Source: Mermis nigrescens
Taxonomy: Eukaryota; Nematoda; Enoplea; Mermithida; Mermithidae
Direction: 5' to 3'
Length of the DNA: 64,000 nucleotides
Assembly (NCBI GenBank): GCA_036768485.1
Contig: JAVLUZ010000145.1
Span: forward strand, 1,932,785-1,996,784
The notes below the pieces were generated by a model that ran no database searches, was not told the origin of the DNA, and worked only from the letters and a program-made list of their open reading frames with translations. A program made the position numbers and the translations under genes. This document shows positions 14,181 to 28,200 of this stretch, one piece after another. Position 1 is the first letter of the stretch. Every line of letters starts with the position of its first letter.

Positions 14181-14608
14181 CGCTTCTACCTAGTGCTAAC
14201 CGTCGCTTTATTTCAGAGCTGCATTCATTATTATGATTAATTTGAGACCCCAAGAAAATGAAGTTTTGTACACAGCCAATCTCTTCATTATCTATTACTA
14301 TCTTTACACTACTATCTACAGCTGTCGTCATGATCTTGGTCTTTTTTATGTTTAAGTGGAGGCCAGCTTTTGCACTTTCCTCTTTCATCCGCATAATGAG
14401 TTGGCTCAGGCCTTTCTCAGTTTCTGAGAGAAGTGTTGTGTCATCAGCATATCGGATGTTGTTGATGTTTCGACCACCGATCTTCATCCCTATTTCAGAT
14501 TCTTCTAGCTCAAGTTTACGCATGATGACTTCTGCATATAGATTAAATAGGAAAGGGGACAGATTGCAGCCTTGTCGCACACCTTTCCCTGTCTTGAAAA
14601 AATTGGAG
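14074..14608 (-). pseudogene. LINE ORF piece 2: reverse transcriptase motifs B-D
   Basis: This continues the RT in another frame: FFKTGKGVRQGCNLSPFLF (motif B), IRYADDTTLLSE (motif C with the catalytic Asp pair), and LHLNIKKTKIM (motif D). The upstream piece stops at DIYM and this one resumes at SNFFKTGKGVRQGC. In intact relatives about 50-60 residues lie between, including motif A and its metal-binding Asp. Here they are missing, so a deletion with frame change near 14609 removed part of the active site. The frame is broken again near 14180, inside RRLALGRSAT. Confidence 0.9.
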
Positions 14609-16230
14609 TCACATGTAGATATCCTTTTTGTATTCTCGGGCTTTCTCCATTCTCCACCTCAAATTTGCTATATGGTCACGCGTGCCACGAGCACATCTGA
14701 AGCCAGCTTGAACATCAGGTAGTTCCCTTTCAATGAAATGTTTGAGCCGCTTTTGTATGATTTTGAGGAGAACTTTGCTAATATGAGGGATTAGAGCTAT
14801 TGTGCGATAGTTGGAGCAATCTTTAGAATCACCTTTTTTTGGTAGTGAGATGAATATAGATCTTTTCCTCTCCAATGGCCAGGTACTAGTCTCCCAGATT
14901 TTCTGACACAACATAGTGATAATTGCTACTGGAATAGGCTTTAGAAGTTCCGCTGGGATGATGTCAATCCCTGGGGCTTTATTATTAGGTAGCTGTCTTA
15001 ATGCCCAAGCTACTTCTTCTGAGAGGATAGGTGGCTCAAAATCATTTATCTCTTCTTTAGATTTCTGTGGTATGGGGACATTCCTGTTGCAGGCATATAG
15101 ATCTTCAGCATATTCCCACCATCGATCTTTGATACACTGCTGATCTTTCAGTTCTTGTCCATTCCTATCTTTAATGGTTGCTTTGCGAGCTGTGAAGGGT
15201 GTTCGAATCCTCTTCACCTGTGCGAATGCATTCCTGATGTAACCCTTCATATTGTCTTCTTCTAGCTGCTTACATTGCTGGTCCCAGTACTCTTCTTTAT
15301 CTTTTCTTGCAGCCCTTTGAAACTCCGAATTTAGCCTTGCCATCTCATTCCTCTTGCCTGATGCTTTGGCTGCTTTTCTCTTGTCAGCAATTTTGATAGT
15401 TTCCGCAGATAGCCATGCACATCTTTTCTCTGGCTTCCGATTTGGGATGCATTCTCTTGCTGTTTCAATAATGGCTGATCGGATGTCCTGCCAAAGTTCA
15501 TCAGGCAACTTCTCATTAGTATTGAACAACTCAAACTTGTTTTTCACTTTGATTGTATATGTTAGTGGTATCTTCGTGACATCAAACTTCTTAGGTGGTA
15601 GAGTCTTCTTCATAATGCAAAATGTGACCTTGACTTTAGCCACTAATAATTCATGATCAGAGCCACAGTCTGCACCAGGATAAGTTTTGACAGCTAGTAC
15701 AGAACTGCTCCACCGATGGCTGCATAGGATGTAATCAATCTGATTTCTATATATCCCATTTGGGGATATCCATGTGTAAAGACGGCGCTTTGGCTGTGTG
15801 AACCATGTATTTGTGATCATAAGTCGATTTTCTTGACAAAACTGCACAAGATGGTCTCCAGCTTCATTTCTCTCCCCTAGACCAAATCTACCCACAATGC
15901 CTGGTTCTTCATGACATCCAACTTTTGCATTGAAATCACCCATAAGGTAGATGACATCCTTTCTGGGGACTTGATTTAATGCTTCCTCAATGTTAGCATA
16001 GAATTGTTCAATTACATCATCATCTGCATCAGTGTACACCTGTAGCATTGTGATATAGAGTGGTTTTGCCTGGATTCGGATTGACATAATGCGGTCACTG
16101 ATTATTGAGTAACTTTCAACTGCCTGAGCGACTTTCTTATTTGCGATAAATGCAACACCATTCCTTCTCATACTGTTGTGACCAGAGTAGTAAATGGTGA
16201 ACTCTTCTGAATAAAAGTAACCATTGTCAG
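14609..16230 (-). pseudogene. LINE ORF piece 1: AP endonuclease and N-terminal reverse transcriptase
   Basis: The 520-codon stretch from the first internal Met (16171) continues the frame that is open to the element's truncated 5' end. It carries the endonuclease/exonuclease/phosphatase fold signatures GDFNAKVG (about residues 78-85), IDYILC (145-150) and SDHELL (171-176). A linker follows, then the start of the reverse transcriptase with NNKAPGIDIIPAELLK and GDSKDCSNYRTIALI. In the cell such proteins nick target DNA and prime cDNA synthesis. The frame ends in ...KAREYKKDIYM-stop. This is exactly where RT motif A, with the first catalytic Asp, should begin, and motif A is absent. The first part of the endonuclease, with its N-terminal catalytic residues, is lost to 5' truncation. 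Confidence 0.92.
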
Positions 16231-19200
16231 TCTATAGTGAAATCGCCACAGATTTAATTAGAGAAATCTGACTTTCCCTTTTTGAGCTGAATTTTAATGT
16301 ATTACATGTCCTCCTTTGCTATCAAGGTGGGACAGATAGTCAGACTATGCATTATGAGTCAAGCTGACCTCAGACTTTACACCTTTCAAAAATGCATTTG
16401 GTGGAGCGAAAATTAGTTTCTTGAGCTCAGCCATAACAATCACATTGCACATCAGAAAAGTCCTAATTGGCCATATGTGTTGTACTGTAAAGAAGAAGAA
16501 ACACAAAAAATGAGTAGTCAGATTTTGCAGATTTCAAAATCAAAAAACAATAACAGTGTATAAAAAAATTAAACTATCGCAATTTCTTTTTGAAATTTTA
16601 ACAACTTCTATAGTGAAATCGCTACAGACTTAATTAGAGAAATCTGACTTTCCCATTTTGAGCTGAATTTTAATGTATTACACGTCCTGCTTTGCTATCA
16701 AGGTGCGACAGATAGTCAGACTATGCATTATGAGTTGAGCTGACTGTCAGACTATACACCTTTTAAAAATCAATTCAATGAAGCGAAAATTAGTTTGTTG
16801 AGTGCACCCATAAGAATAACATTGCAACGTTAGAAAAGTCCTAATTGGCCCTATGTGTGGTACTGTAAAAAAACACGAATACAAAAAAATAGTAGTCAGA
16901 TTTTGCAGACTTTATAATCAAAAAACAATAACAGTGTATATTTAAATCAAAGTATTGCAATTTATTTTTGAAATTATAACAACTTCTATAGTCAAATCGT
17001 CACAGATTTAATTAGAGAAATCTGACTTTCCCATTTTGAGCTGAATTTTAATGTATTACGCGTCCTGCTTTGCTATCAAGGTAGGACAGATAGTCAGACT
17101 GCATTATGAGTTAAGCTGACCATCAGACTTTACACCTTTCAAAAATCAATTTGGTGGAGCGAAAATTAGTTTCTTGAGCGCAGCCATAAAAATCACAATG
17201 CATATCAGAAAAGTCCTAATTGGCCATATGTGTACTGTAAAAAAGCAGAAACACAAAAAATGAGTAGTCAGATTTTGCAGATTTCAAAATCAAAAAACAA
17301 TAACAGTGTATAAAAAAATTAAACTATCGCAATTTCTTTTTGAAATTTTAACAACTTCTATAGTGAAATCGCTACAGACTTAATTAGAGAAATCTGACTT
17401 TCCCATTTTGAGCTGAATTTTAATGTATTACACGTCCTGCTTTGCTATCAAGGTGCGACAGATAGTCAGACTATGCATTATGAGTTGAGCTGACTGTCAG
17501 ACTATACACCTTTTAAAAATCAATTTAATGAAGCGAAAATTAGTTTGTTGAGTGCACCCATAAGAATAACATTGCAACGTCAGAAAAGTCCTAATTTGCC
17601 CTATGTGTGGTACTGTAAAAAAGCAGGAATACAAAAAAATAGTAGTCAGATTTTGCAGACTTCATAATCAAAAAACAATAACAGTGTATAACTAAATTAA
17701 AGTATTGCAATTTCTTTTTGAAATTATAACGACTTCTATAGTGAAATCGCCACAGATTTAATTAGAGAAATCTGACTTTCCCATTTTGAGCTGAATTTTA
17801 ATGTATTACACGTCCTGCTTTGCTATCAAAGTGCGACAGATAGTCAGACTATGCATTATGAGTTGAGCTGACTGTCAGACTATACACCTTTTAAAAATCA
17901 ATTCAATGAAGCGAAAATTAGTTTGTTGAGTGCACCCATAAGAATAACATTGCAACGTCAGAAAAGTCCTAATTGGCCCTATGTGTGGTACTGTAAAAAA
18001 GCACGAATACAAAAAAATAGTAGTCAGATTTTGCAGACTTTATAATCAAAAAAGAATAACAGTGTATATTTAAATCAAAGTATTGCAATTTATTTTCGAA
18101 ATTATATCAACTTCTATAGTCAAATCGTCACAGATTTAATTAGAGAAATCTAACTTTCCCATTTTGAGCTGAATTTTAATGTATTACGCGTCCTGCTTTG
18201 CTATCAAGGTAGGACAGATAGTCAGACTGCATTATGAGTTAAGCTGACCATCAGACTTTACACCTTTCAAAAATCAATTTGGTGGAGCGAAAATTAGTTT
18301 CTTGAGCGCAGCCATAACAATCACAATGCATATCAGAAAAGTCCTAATTGGCCATATGTGTACTGTAAAAAGGCAGAAACGCAAAAAATGAGTAGTCAGA
18401 TTTTGCAGATTTTAAAATCAAAAAACAATAACAGTGTATAAAAAAATTAAACTATCGCAATTTCTTCTCTAAATTTTAACAACTTGTATAGTGAAATCGC
18501 CACAGATTTGATTAGAGAAATCTGACTTACCCATTTTGAGCTGAATTTTAATGTATTACACGTCCTGCTTTGCTATCAAGGTGCGACAGATAGTCAGACT
18601 ATGCATTATGAGTTAAGCTGACCGTCAGACTTTACACCTTTCAAAAATGCATTTCGTGTAGCGAAAATAGTTTCTTGAGCTAAGCCATAACAATCACATT
18701 GCACATCAGAAAAGTCCTAATTGGCCATATGTGTACTGTAAAAAAGCAGAAACACAAAAAATGAGTAGTCAGATTTTGCAGATTTCAAAATCAAAAAACA
18801 ATAACAGTGTATAAAAAAATTAAACTATCGCAATTTATCGCAATTTCTTCTTTAAATTTAAACAACTTGTATAGTGAAATCGCCACAGATTTGATTAGAG
18901 AAATCTGACTTACCCATTTTGAGCTGAATTTTAATGTATTACACGTCCTGCTTTGCTATCAAGGTGCGACAGATAGTCAGACTATGCATTATGAGTTAAG
19001 CTGACCATCAGACTTTACACCTTTCAAAAATGCATTTCGTGTAGCGAAAATTAGTTTCTTGAACTAAGCTATAACAATCACATTGCACAACAGAAAAGTC
19101 CTAATTGGCCATATGTGTACTGTAAAAAAGCAGAAACACAAAAAATGAGTAGTCAGATTTTGCAGATTTCAAAATCAAAAAACAATAACAGTGTATAAAA

Positions 19201-22200
19201 AATTAAACTATCGCAATTTCTTCTTTAAATTTTAACAACTTCTATAGTGAAATCGCCACAGATTTGATTAGAGAAACTGACTTACCCATTTTGAGCTGAA
19301 TTTTAATGTATTACACGTCCTGCTTTGCTATCAAGGTGCGACAGATAGTCAGACTATGCATTATGAGTTAAGCTGACCGTCAGACTTTACACCTTTCAAA
19401 AATGCATTTCGTGTAGCGAAAATTAGTTTCTTGAGCTCAGCCATAACAATCACATTGCACATCAGAAAAGTCCTAATTGGCCATATAAGTACTGTAAAAA
19501 AGCAGAAACACAAAAAATGAGTAGTCAGATTTTGCAGATTTCAAAATCAAAAAACAATAACAGTGTATAAAAAAATTAAACTATCGCAATTTCTTCTTTA
19601 AATTTTAACAACTTCTATAGTGAAATCGCCACAGATTTGATTAGAGAAACTGACTTACCCATTTTGAGCTGAATTTTAATGTATTACACGTCCTGCTTTG
19701 CTATCAAGGTGCGACAGATAGTCAGACTATGCATTATGAGTTAAGCTGACCGTCAGGTTTTACACCTTTCAAAAATGCATTTCGTGTAGCGAAAATTAGT
19801 TTCTTGAGCTCAGCCATAACAATCACATTGCACATCAGAAAAGTCCTAATTGGCCATATGTGTACTGTAAAAAAGCAGAAATACGAAAAATGAGTAGTCA
19901 GATTTTGCAGATTTCAAAATCAAAAAAACAATAACAGTGTATAACAAAATTAAAGTATTGAAATTTCTTTTTTGAAATTTTAACAACTTCTGTAGTGAAA
20001 TCGCCACAGATTTAATTAGAGAAATCTGACTTTCCCATTTTGAGCTGAATTTTAATGTATTACACGTCCTGCTTTGCTATCAAGGTGCGACAGATGGTCT
20101 CCTATGTATTATGAGTTAAGCTGACCTTCAGACTTTACACCTTTGAAAAATCTATTTGGTGGAGCGAAAATTAGTTTCTTGAGCGCAACCATAACAATCA
20201 CATTGCACATCAGAAAAGTCCTAATTGGCCATATGTGTACTGTAAAAAAGCAGAAATACGAAAAATGAGTAGTCAAATTTTGCAGACTTCAAAATCAAAA
20301 AAACAATAACAGTGTATAACAAAATTAAAGTATTGAAATTTCTTTTTGAAATTTTAACAACTTCTATAGTGAAATCGCCACAGATTTAATTAGAGAAATC
20401 TGACTTTCACATTTTGAGCTGAATTTTAATGTATTACACGTCCTGCTTTGCTATCAAGGTGCGAGAGATAGTCAGACTATGCATTATGAGTTAAGCTGAC
20501 CGTCAGACTTACAATTTTTCAAAAAACAATATGGTGGAGCGAAAATTAGTTTCTTGAGCTCAGCCATAACAATCACATTGCACATCAGAAAAGTCCTAAT
20601 TGGCCTTATGTGTACTGTAAAAAAGCAGAAACACGAAAAATGAGTAGTCAAATTTTGCAGACTTCAAAATCAAAAAACAATAACAGTATATAACAAAATT
20701 AAAGTATTGCAATTTCTTTTAAAATTTTAACAACTTCTATAGTGAAATCGCCATAGATTTGATTAGAGAAATCTGACTTACCCATTTTGAGCTGAATTTT
20801 AATGTATTACACGTCCTGCTTTGCAATCAAGGTGCGACACATAGTCAGACTATGTATTGTGAGTTAAGCTGACCATCAGACTTTACACCTTTCAAAAATC
20901 AATTTGGTGGAGCGAAAATTAGTTTCTTGAGCGCAGCCATAACAATCACATTGCACATCAGAAAAGTCCTAATTGGCCATATGTGTACTGTAAAAAAGCA
21001 GAAATACGAAAAATGAGTAGTCAAATTTTGCAGACTTCAAAATCAAAAAAACAATAACAGTGTATAACAAAATTAAAGTATTGAAATTTCTTTTTGAAAT
21101 TTTAACAATTTCTATAGTGAAATCGCCACAGATTTAATTAGAGAAATCTGACTTTCACATTTTGAGCTGAATTTTAATGTATTACACGTCCTGCTTTGCT
21201 ATCAAGGCGCGAGAGATAGTCAGACTATGCATTATGAGTTAAGCTGACCGTCAGACTTACAATTTTTCAAAAAACAATATGGTGGAGCGAAAATTAGTTT
21301 CTTGAGCTCAGCCATAACAATCACATTGCACATCAGAAAAGTCCTAATTGGCCTTATGTGTACTGTAAAAAAGCAGAAATACGGAAAATGAGTAGTCAGA
21401 TTTTGCAGACTTCAAAATCAAAAAACAATAACAGTGTATAAAAAATTAAACTATTGCAATTTCTTTTTAGAAATTTTAACAACTTCTATAGTGAAATCGC
21501 CACAGATTTAATTAGAGAAATCTGACTTTCACATTTTGGGCTGAATTTTAATGTATTACACGTCCTGCTTTGCTATCAAGGTGCGACAGATAGTCAGACT
21601 ATGTATTATGAGTTAAGCTGACCTTCAGACTTTACACCTTTGAAAAATCAATTTGGTGGAGCGAAAATTAGTTTCTTGAGCGCAGCCATAACAATCACGT
21701 TGCACATCAGAAAAGTCCTAATTGGCCATATGTGTACTGTAAAAAAGCAGAAATACGAAAAATGAGTAGTCAAATTTTGCAGACTTCAAAATCAAAAAAA
21801 CAATAACAGTGTATAACAAAATTAAAGTATTGCAATTTCTTTTTAAAATTTTAACAACTTCTATAGTGAAATCGCCATAGATTTGATTAGAGAAATCTGA
21901 CTTACCCATTTTGAGCTGAATTTTAATGTATTACACGTCCTGCTTTGCTATCAAGGTGCGACAGATAGTCAGACTATGCATTATGAGTTAAGCTGACCAT
22001 CAGACTTTACACCTTTCAAAAATGCAATTTGGTGGAGCGAAAATTAGTTTCTTGAGCTCAGCCATAACAATCACATTGCACATCAGAAAAGTCCTAATTG
22101 GCCATATGTGTACTGTAAAAAAGCAGAAACACGAAAAATGAGTAGTCAGATTTTGCAGACTTCAAAATCAAAAAAACAATAACAGTGTATAACAAAATTA

Positions 22201-25200
22201 AAGTATTGAAATTTCTTTTTTGAAATTTTAACAACTTCTATAGTGAAATCGCCACAGATTTAATTAGAGAAATCTGACTTTCACATTTTGAGCTGAATTT
22301 TAATGTATTACACGTCCTGCTTTGCTATCAAGGTGCGACAGATAGTCAGACTATGCATTATGAGTTAAGCTGACCGTCAGACTTTACACCTTTCAAAAAT
22401 GCAATTTGGTGGAGCGAAAATTAGTTTCTTGAGCTCAGCCATAACAATCACATTGCACATCAGAAAAGTCCTAATTGGCCATATGTGTACTGTAAAAAAG
22501 CAGAAACACGAAAAATGAGTAGTCAGATTTTGCAGACTTCAAAATCAAAAAAACAATAACAGTGTATAACAAAATTAAAGTATTGAAATTTCTTTTTTGA
22601 AATTTTAACAACTTCTATAGTGAAATCGCCACAGATTTAATTAGAGAAATCTGACTTTCCCATTTTGAGCTGAATTTTAATGTATTACACGTCCTGCTTT
22701 GCTATCAAGGTGCGACAGATAGTCAGACTATGCATTATGAGTTAAGCTGACCGTCAGACTTACAATTTTTCAAAAATGCAATTTGGTGGAGCGAAAATTA
22801 GTTTCTTGAGCTCAGCCATAACAATCACATTGCACATCAGAAAAGTCCTAATTGGCCTTATGTGTACTGTAAAAAAGCAGAAATACGAAAAATGAGTAGT
22901 CAGATTTTGCAGACTTCAAAATCAAAAAACAATAACAGTGTATAAAAAATTAAACTATTGCAATTTCTTTTTAGAAATTTTAACAACTTCTATAGTGAAA
23001 TCGCCACAGATTTAATTAGAGAAATCTGACTTTCACATTTTGAGCTGAATTTTAATGTATTACACGTCCTGCTTTGCTATCAAGGTGCGACAGATAGTCA
23101 GACTATGTATTGTGAGTTAAGCTGACCATCAGACTTTACACCTTTCAAAAATCAATTTGGTGGAGCGAAAATTAGTTTCTTGAGCGCAGCCATAACAATC
23201 ACATTGCACATCAGAAAAGTCTTAATTGGCCATATGTGTACTGTAAAAAAGCAGAAACACGAAAAATGAGTAGTCAAATTTTGCAGACTTCAAAATCAAA
23301 AAACAATAACAGTGTATAACAAAATTAAACTATTGCAATTTCTTTTTAGAAATTTTAACAACTTCTATAGTGAAATCGCCACAGATTTAATTAGAGAAAT
23401 CTGACTTTCCCATTTTGAGCTGAATTTTAATGTATTACACGTCCTGCTTTGCTATCAAGGTGCGACAGATAGTCAGACTATGTATTATGAGTTAAGCTGA
23501 CCGTCAGACTTTACACCTTTCAAAAATCAATATGGTGGAGCGAAAATTAGTTTCTTGAGCTCAGCCATAACAATCACATTGCACATCAGAAAAGTCCTAA
23601 TTGGCCATATGTGTACTGTAAAAAAGCAGAAATACGAAAAATGAGTAGTCAAATTTTGCAGACTTCAAAATCAAAAAAACAATAACAGTGTATAACAAAA
23701 TTAAAGTATTGCAATTTCTTTTTAAAATTTTAACAACTTCTATAGTGAAATCGCCACAGATTTAATTAGAGAAATCTGACTTTCACATTTTGAGCTGAAT
23801 TTTAATGTATTACACGTCCTGCTTTGCTATCAAGGTGCGACAGATAGTCAGACTATGCATTATGAGTTAAGCTGACCGTCAGACTTTACAATCTTTCAAA
23901 AATCAATATGGTGGAGCGAAAATTAGTTTCTTGAGCTCAGCCATAACAATCACATTGCACATCAGAAAAGTCCTAATTGGCCTTATGTGTACTGTAAAAA
24001 AGCAGAAATACGAAAAATGAGTAGTCAGATTTTGCAGACTTCAAAATCAAAAAAACAATAACAGTGTATAACAAAATTAAAGTATTGCAATTTCTTTTTG
24101 AAATTTTAACAACTTCTATAGTGAAATCGCCACAGATTTAATTAGAGAAATCTGACTTTCACATTTTGAGCTGAATTTTAATGTATTACACGTCCTGCTT
24201 TGCTATCAAGGTGCGACAGATAGTCAGACTATGCATTATGAGTTAAGCTGACCGTCAGACTTTACACCTTTCAAAAATCAATTTGGTGGAGCGAAAATTA
24301 GTTTCTTGAGCTCAGCCATAACAATCACATTGCACATCAGAAAAGTCCTAATTGGCCATATGTGTACTGTAAAAAAGCAGAAACACGAAAAATGAGTAGT
24401 CAAATTTTGCAGACTTCAAAATCAAAAAAACAATAACAGTGTATAACAAAATTAAAGTATTGAAATTTCTTTTTTGAAATTTTAACAACTTCTATAGTGA
24501 AATCGCCACAGATTTAATTAGAGAAATCTGACTTTCACATTTTGAGCTGAATTTTAATGTATTACACGTCCTGCTTTGCTATCAAGGTGCGAGAGATAGT
24601 CAGACTATGCATTATGAGTTAAGCTGACCGTCAGACTTACAATTTTTCAAAAAACAATATGGTGGAGCGAAAATTAGTTTCTTGAGCTCAGCCATAACAA
24701 TCACATTGCACATCAGAAAAGTCCTAATTGGCCTTATGTGTACTGTAAAAAAGCAGAAATACGAAAAATGAGTAGTCAGATTTTGCAGACTTCAAAATCA
24801 AAAAAACAATAACAGTGTATAACAAAATTAAAGTATTGCAATTTCTTTTTAGAAATTTTAACAACTTCTATAGTGAAATCGCCACAGATTTAATTAGAGA
24901 AATCTGACTTTCACATTTTGAGCTGAATTTTAATGTATTACACGTCCTGCTTTGCTATCAAGGTGCGACAGATAGTCAGACTATGTATTGTGAGTTAAGC
25001 TGACCATCAGACTTTACACTCTTTCAAAAATCAATTTGGTGGAGCGAAAATTAGTTTCTTGAGCGCAGCCATAACAATCACATTGCACATCAGAAAAGTC
25101 TTAATTGGCCATATGTGTACTGTAAAAAAGCAGAAACACGAAAAATGAGTAGTCAAATTTTGCAGACTTCAAAATCAAAAAACAATAACAGTGTATAAAA

Positions 25201-28200
25201 AATTAAACTATTGCAATTTCTTTTTAGAAATTTTAACAACTTCTATAGTGAAATCGCCACAGATTTAATTAGAGAAATCTGACTTTCACATTTTGAGCTG
25301 AATTTTAATGTATTACACGTCCTGCTTTGCTATCAAGGTGCGACAGATAGTCAGACTATGTATTGTGAGTTAAGCTGACCATCAGACTTTACACCTTTCA
25401 AAAAATCAATTTGGTGGAGCGAAAATTAGTTTCTTGAGCGCAGCCATAACAATCACATTGCACATCAGAAAAGTCTTAATTGGCCATATGTGTACTGTAA
25501 AAAAGCAGAAACACGAAAAATGAGTAGTCAAATTTTGCAGACTTCAAAATCAAAAAAACAATAACAGTGTATAACAAAATTAAAGTATTGAAATTTCTTT
25601 TTGAAATTTTAACAACTTCTATAGTGAAATCGCCACAGATTTAATTAGAGAAATCTGACTTTCACATTTTGAGCTGAATTTTAATGTATTACACGTCCTG
25701 CTTTGCTATCAAGGTGCGAGAGATAGTCAGACTATGCATTATGAGTTAAGCTGACCGTCAGACTTACAATTTTTCAAAAAACAATATGGTGGAGCGAAAA
25801 TTAGTTTCTTGAGCTCAGCCATAACAATCACATTGCACATCAGAAAAGTCCTAATTGGCCTTATGTGTACTGTAAAAAAGCAGAAATACGAAAAATGAGT
25901 AGTCAGATTTTGCAGACTTCAAAATCAAAAAACAATAACAGTGTATAACAAAATTAAACTATTGCAATTTCTTTTTAGAAATTTTAACAACTTCTATAGT
26001 GAAATCGCCACAGATTTAATTAGAGAAATCTGACTTTCACATTTTGAGCTGAATTTTAATGTATTACACGTCCTGCTTTGCTATCAAGGTGCGACAGATA
26101 GTCAGACTATGTATTGTGAGTTAAGCTGACCATCAGACTTTACAATCTTTCAAAAAACAATATGGTGGAGCGAAAATTAGTTTCTTGAGCTCAGCCATAA
26201 CAATCACATTGCACATCAGAAAAGTCCTAATTGGCCATATGTGTACTGTAAAAAAGCAGAAACACGAAAAATGAGTAGTCAGATTTTGCAGACTTCAAAA
26301 TCAAAAAACAATAACAGTGTATAACAAAATTAAACTATTGCAATTTCTTTTTAGAAATTTTAACAACTTCTATAGTGAAATCGCCACAGATTTAATTAGA
26401 GAAATCTGACTTTCACATTTTGAGCTGAATTTTAATGTATTACACGTCCTGCTTTGCTATCAAGGTGCGACAGATAGTCAGACTATGTATTGTGAGTTAA
26501 GCTGACCATCAGACTTTACACCTTTCAAAAATCAATATGGTGGAGCGAAAATTAGTTTCTTGAGCGCAGCCATAACAATCACATTGCACATCAGAAAAGT
26601 CTTAATTGGCCATATGTGTACTGTAAAAAAGCAGAAACACGAAAAATGAGTAGTCAAATTTTGCAGACTTCAAAATCAAAAAAACAATAACAGTGTATAA
26701 CAAAATTAAAGTATTGCAATTTCTTTTTAAAATTTTAACAACTTCTATAGTGAAATCGCCACAGATTTAATTAGAGAAATCTGACTTTCACATTTTGAGC
26801 TGAATTTTAATGTATTACACGTCCTGCTTTGCTATCAAGGTGCGAGAGATAGTCAGACTATGCATTATGAGTTAAGCTGACCGTCAGACTTACAATTTTT
26901 CAAAAAACAATATGGTGGAGCGAAAATTAGTTTCTTGAGCTCAGCCATAACAATCACATTGCACATCAGAAAAGTCCTAATTGGCCTTATGTGTACTGTA
27001 AAAAAGCAGAAATACGAAAAATGAGTAGTCAGATTTTGCAGACTTCAAAATCAAAAAACAATAACAGTGTATAACAAAATTAAACTATTGCAATTTCTTT
27101 TTAGAAATTTTAACAACTTCTATAGTGAAATCGCCACAGATTTAATTAGAGAAATCTGACTTTCACATTTTGAGCTGAATTTTAATGTATTACACGTCCT
27201 GCTTTGCTATCAAGGTGCGACAGATAGTCAGACTATGTATTGTGAGTTAAGCTGACCATCAGACTTTACACCTTTCAAAAAATCAATTTGGTGGAGCGAA
27301 AATTAGTTTCTTGAGCTCAGCCATAACAATCACATTGCACATCAGAAAAGTCCTAATTGGCCATATGTGTACTGTAAAAAAGCAGAAACACGAAAAATGA
27401 GTAGTCAAATTTTGCAGACTTCAAAATCAAAAAAACAATAACAGTGTATAACAAAATTAAAGTATTGCAATTTCTTTTTAGAAATTTTAACAACTTCTAT
27501 AGTGAAATCGCCACAGATTTAATTAGAGAAATCTGACTTTCACATTTTGAGCTGAATTTTAATGTATTACACGTCCTGCTTTGCTATCAAGGTGCGAGAG
27601 ATAGTCAGACTATGCATTATGAGTTAAGCTGACCGTCAGACTTACAATTTTTCAAAAAACAATATGGTGGAGCGAAAATTAGTTTCTTGAGCTCAGCCAT
27701 AACAATCACATTGCACATCAGAAAAGTCCTAATTGGCCTTATGTGTACTGTAAAAAAGCAGAAATACGAAAAATGAGTAGTCAAATTTTGCAGACTTCAA
27801 AATCAAAAAAACAATAACAGTGTATAACAAAATTAAAGTATTGCAATTTCTTTTTAGAAATTTTAACAACTTCTATAGTGAAATCGCCACAGATTTAATT
27901 AGAGAAATCTGACTTTCACATTTTGAGCTGAATTTTAATGTATTACACGTCCTGCTTTGCTATCAAGGTGCGACAGATAGTCAGACTATGTATTATGAGT
28001 TAAGCTGACCGTCAGACTTTACAACCTTTCAAAAAACAATATGGTGGAGCGAAAATTAGTTTCTTGAGCTCAGCCATAACAATCACATTGCACATCAGAA
28101 AAGTCCTAATTGGCCATATGTGTACTGTAAAAAAGCAGAAATACGAAAAATGAGTAGTCAAATTTTGCAGACTTCAAAATCAAAAAACAATAACAGTGTA

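Larger units (their letters stand above)
13664..16230 (-). mobile_element. RTE-type non-LTR retrotransposon, 5'-truncated, decayed
   Basis: A minus-strand LINE inserted in the satellite. Its 3' end is a short (AAC)n-type tail, GATAATAACAACAACAA, directly at the ORF stop, as usual for RTE elements, which have almost no 3' UTR. The coding sequence runs from about 16230 down to 13677 in three pieces. It starts inside the endonuclease domain and is still open at the junction, so the 5' part is missing; full-length members are usually about 3.2 kb. On re-entry into the array about 230 bp of the monomer are absent, so this is not a clean insertion with a simple target duplication. TGTCAG is present at both flanks and may be chance or microhomology. 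Confidence 0.93.

Noticed and set aside
13780..15656. Plus-strand ORFs of 75-154 codons over the LINE
   Set aside because: Shadows of the minus-strand endonuclease/reverse transcriptase frames.
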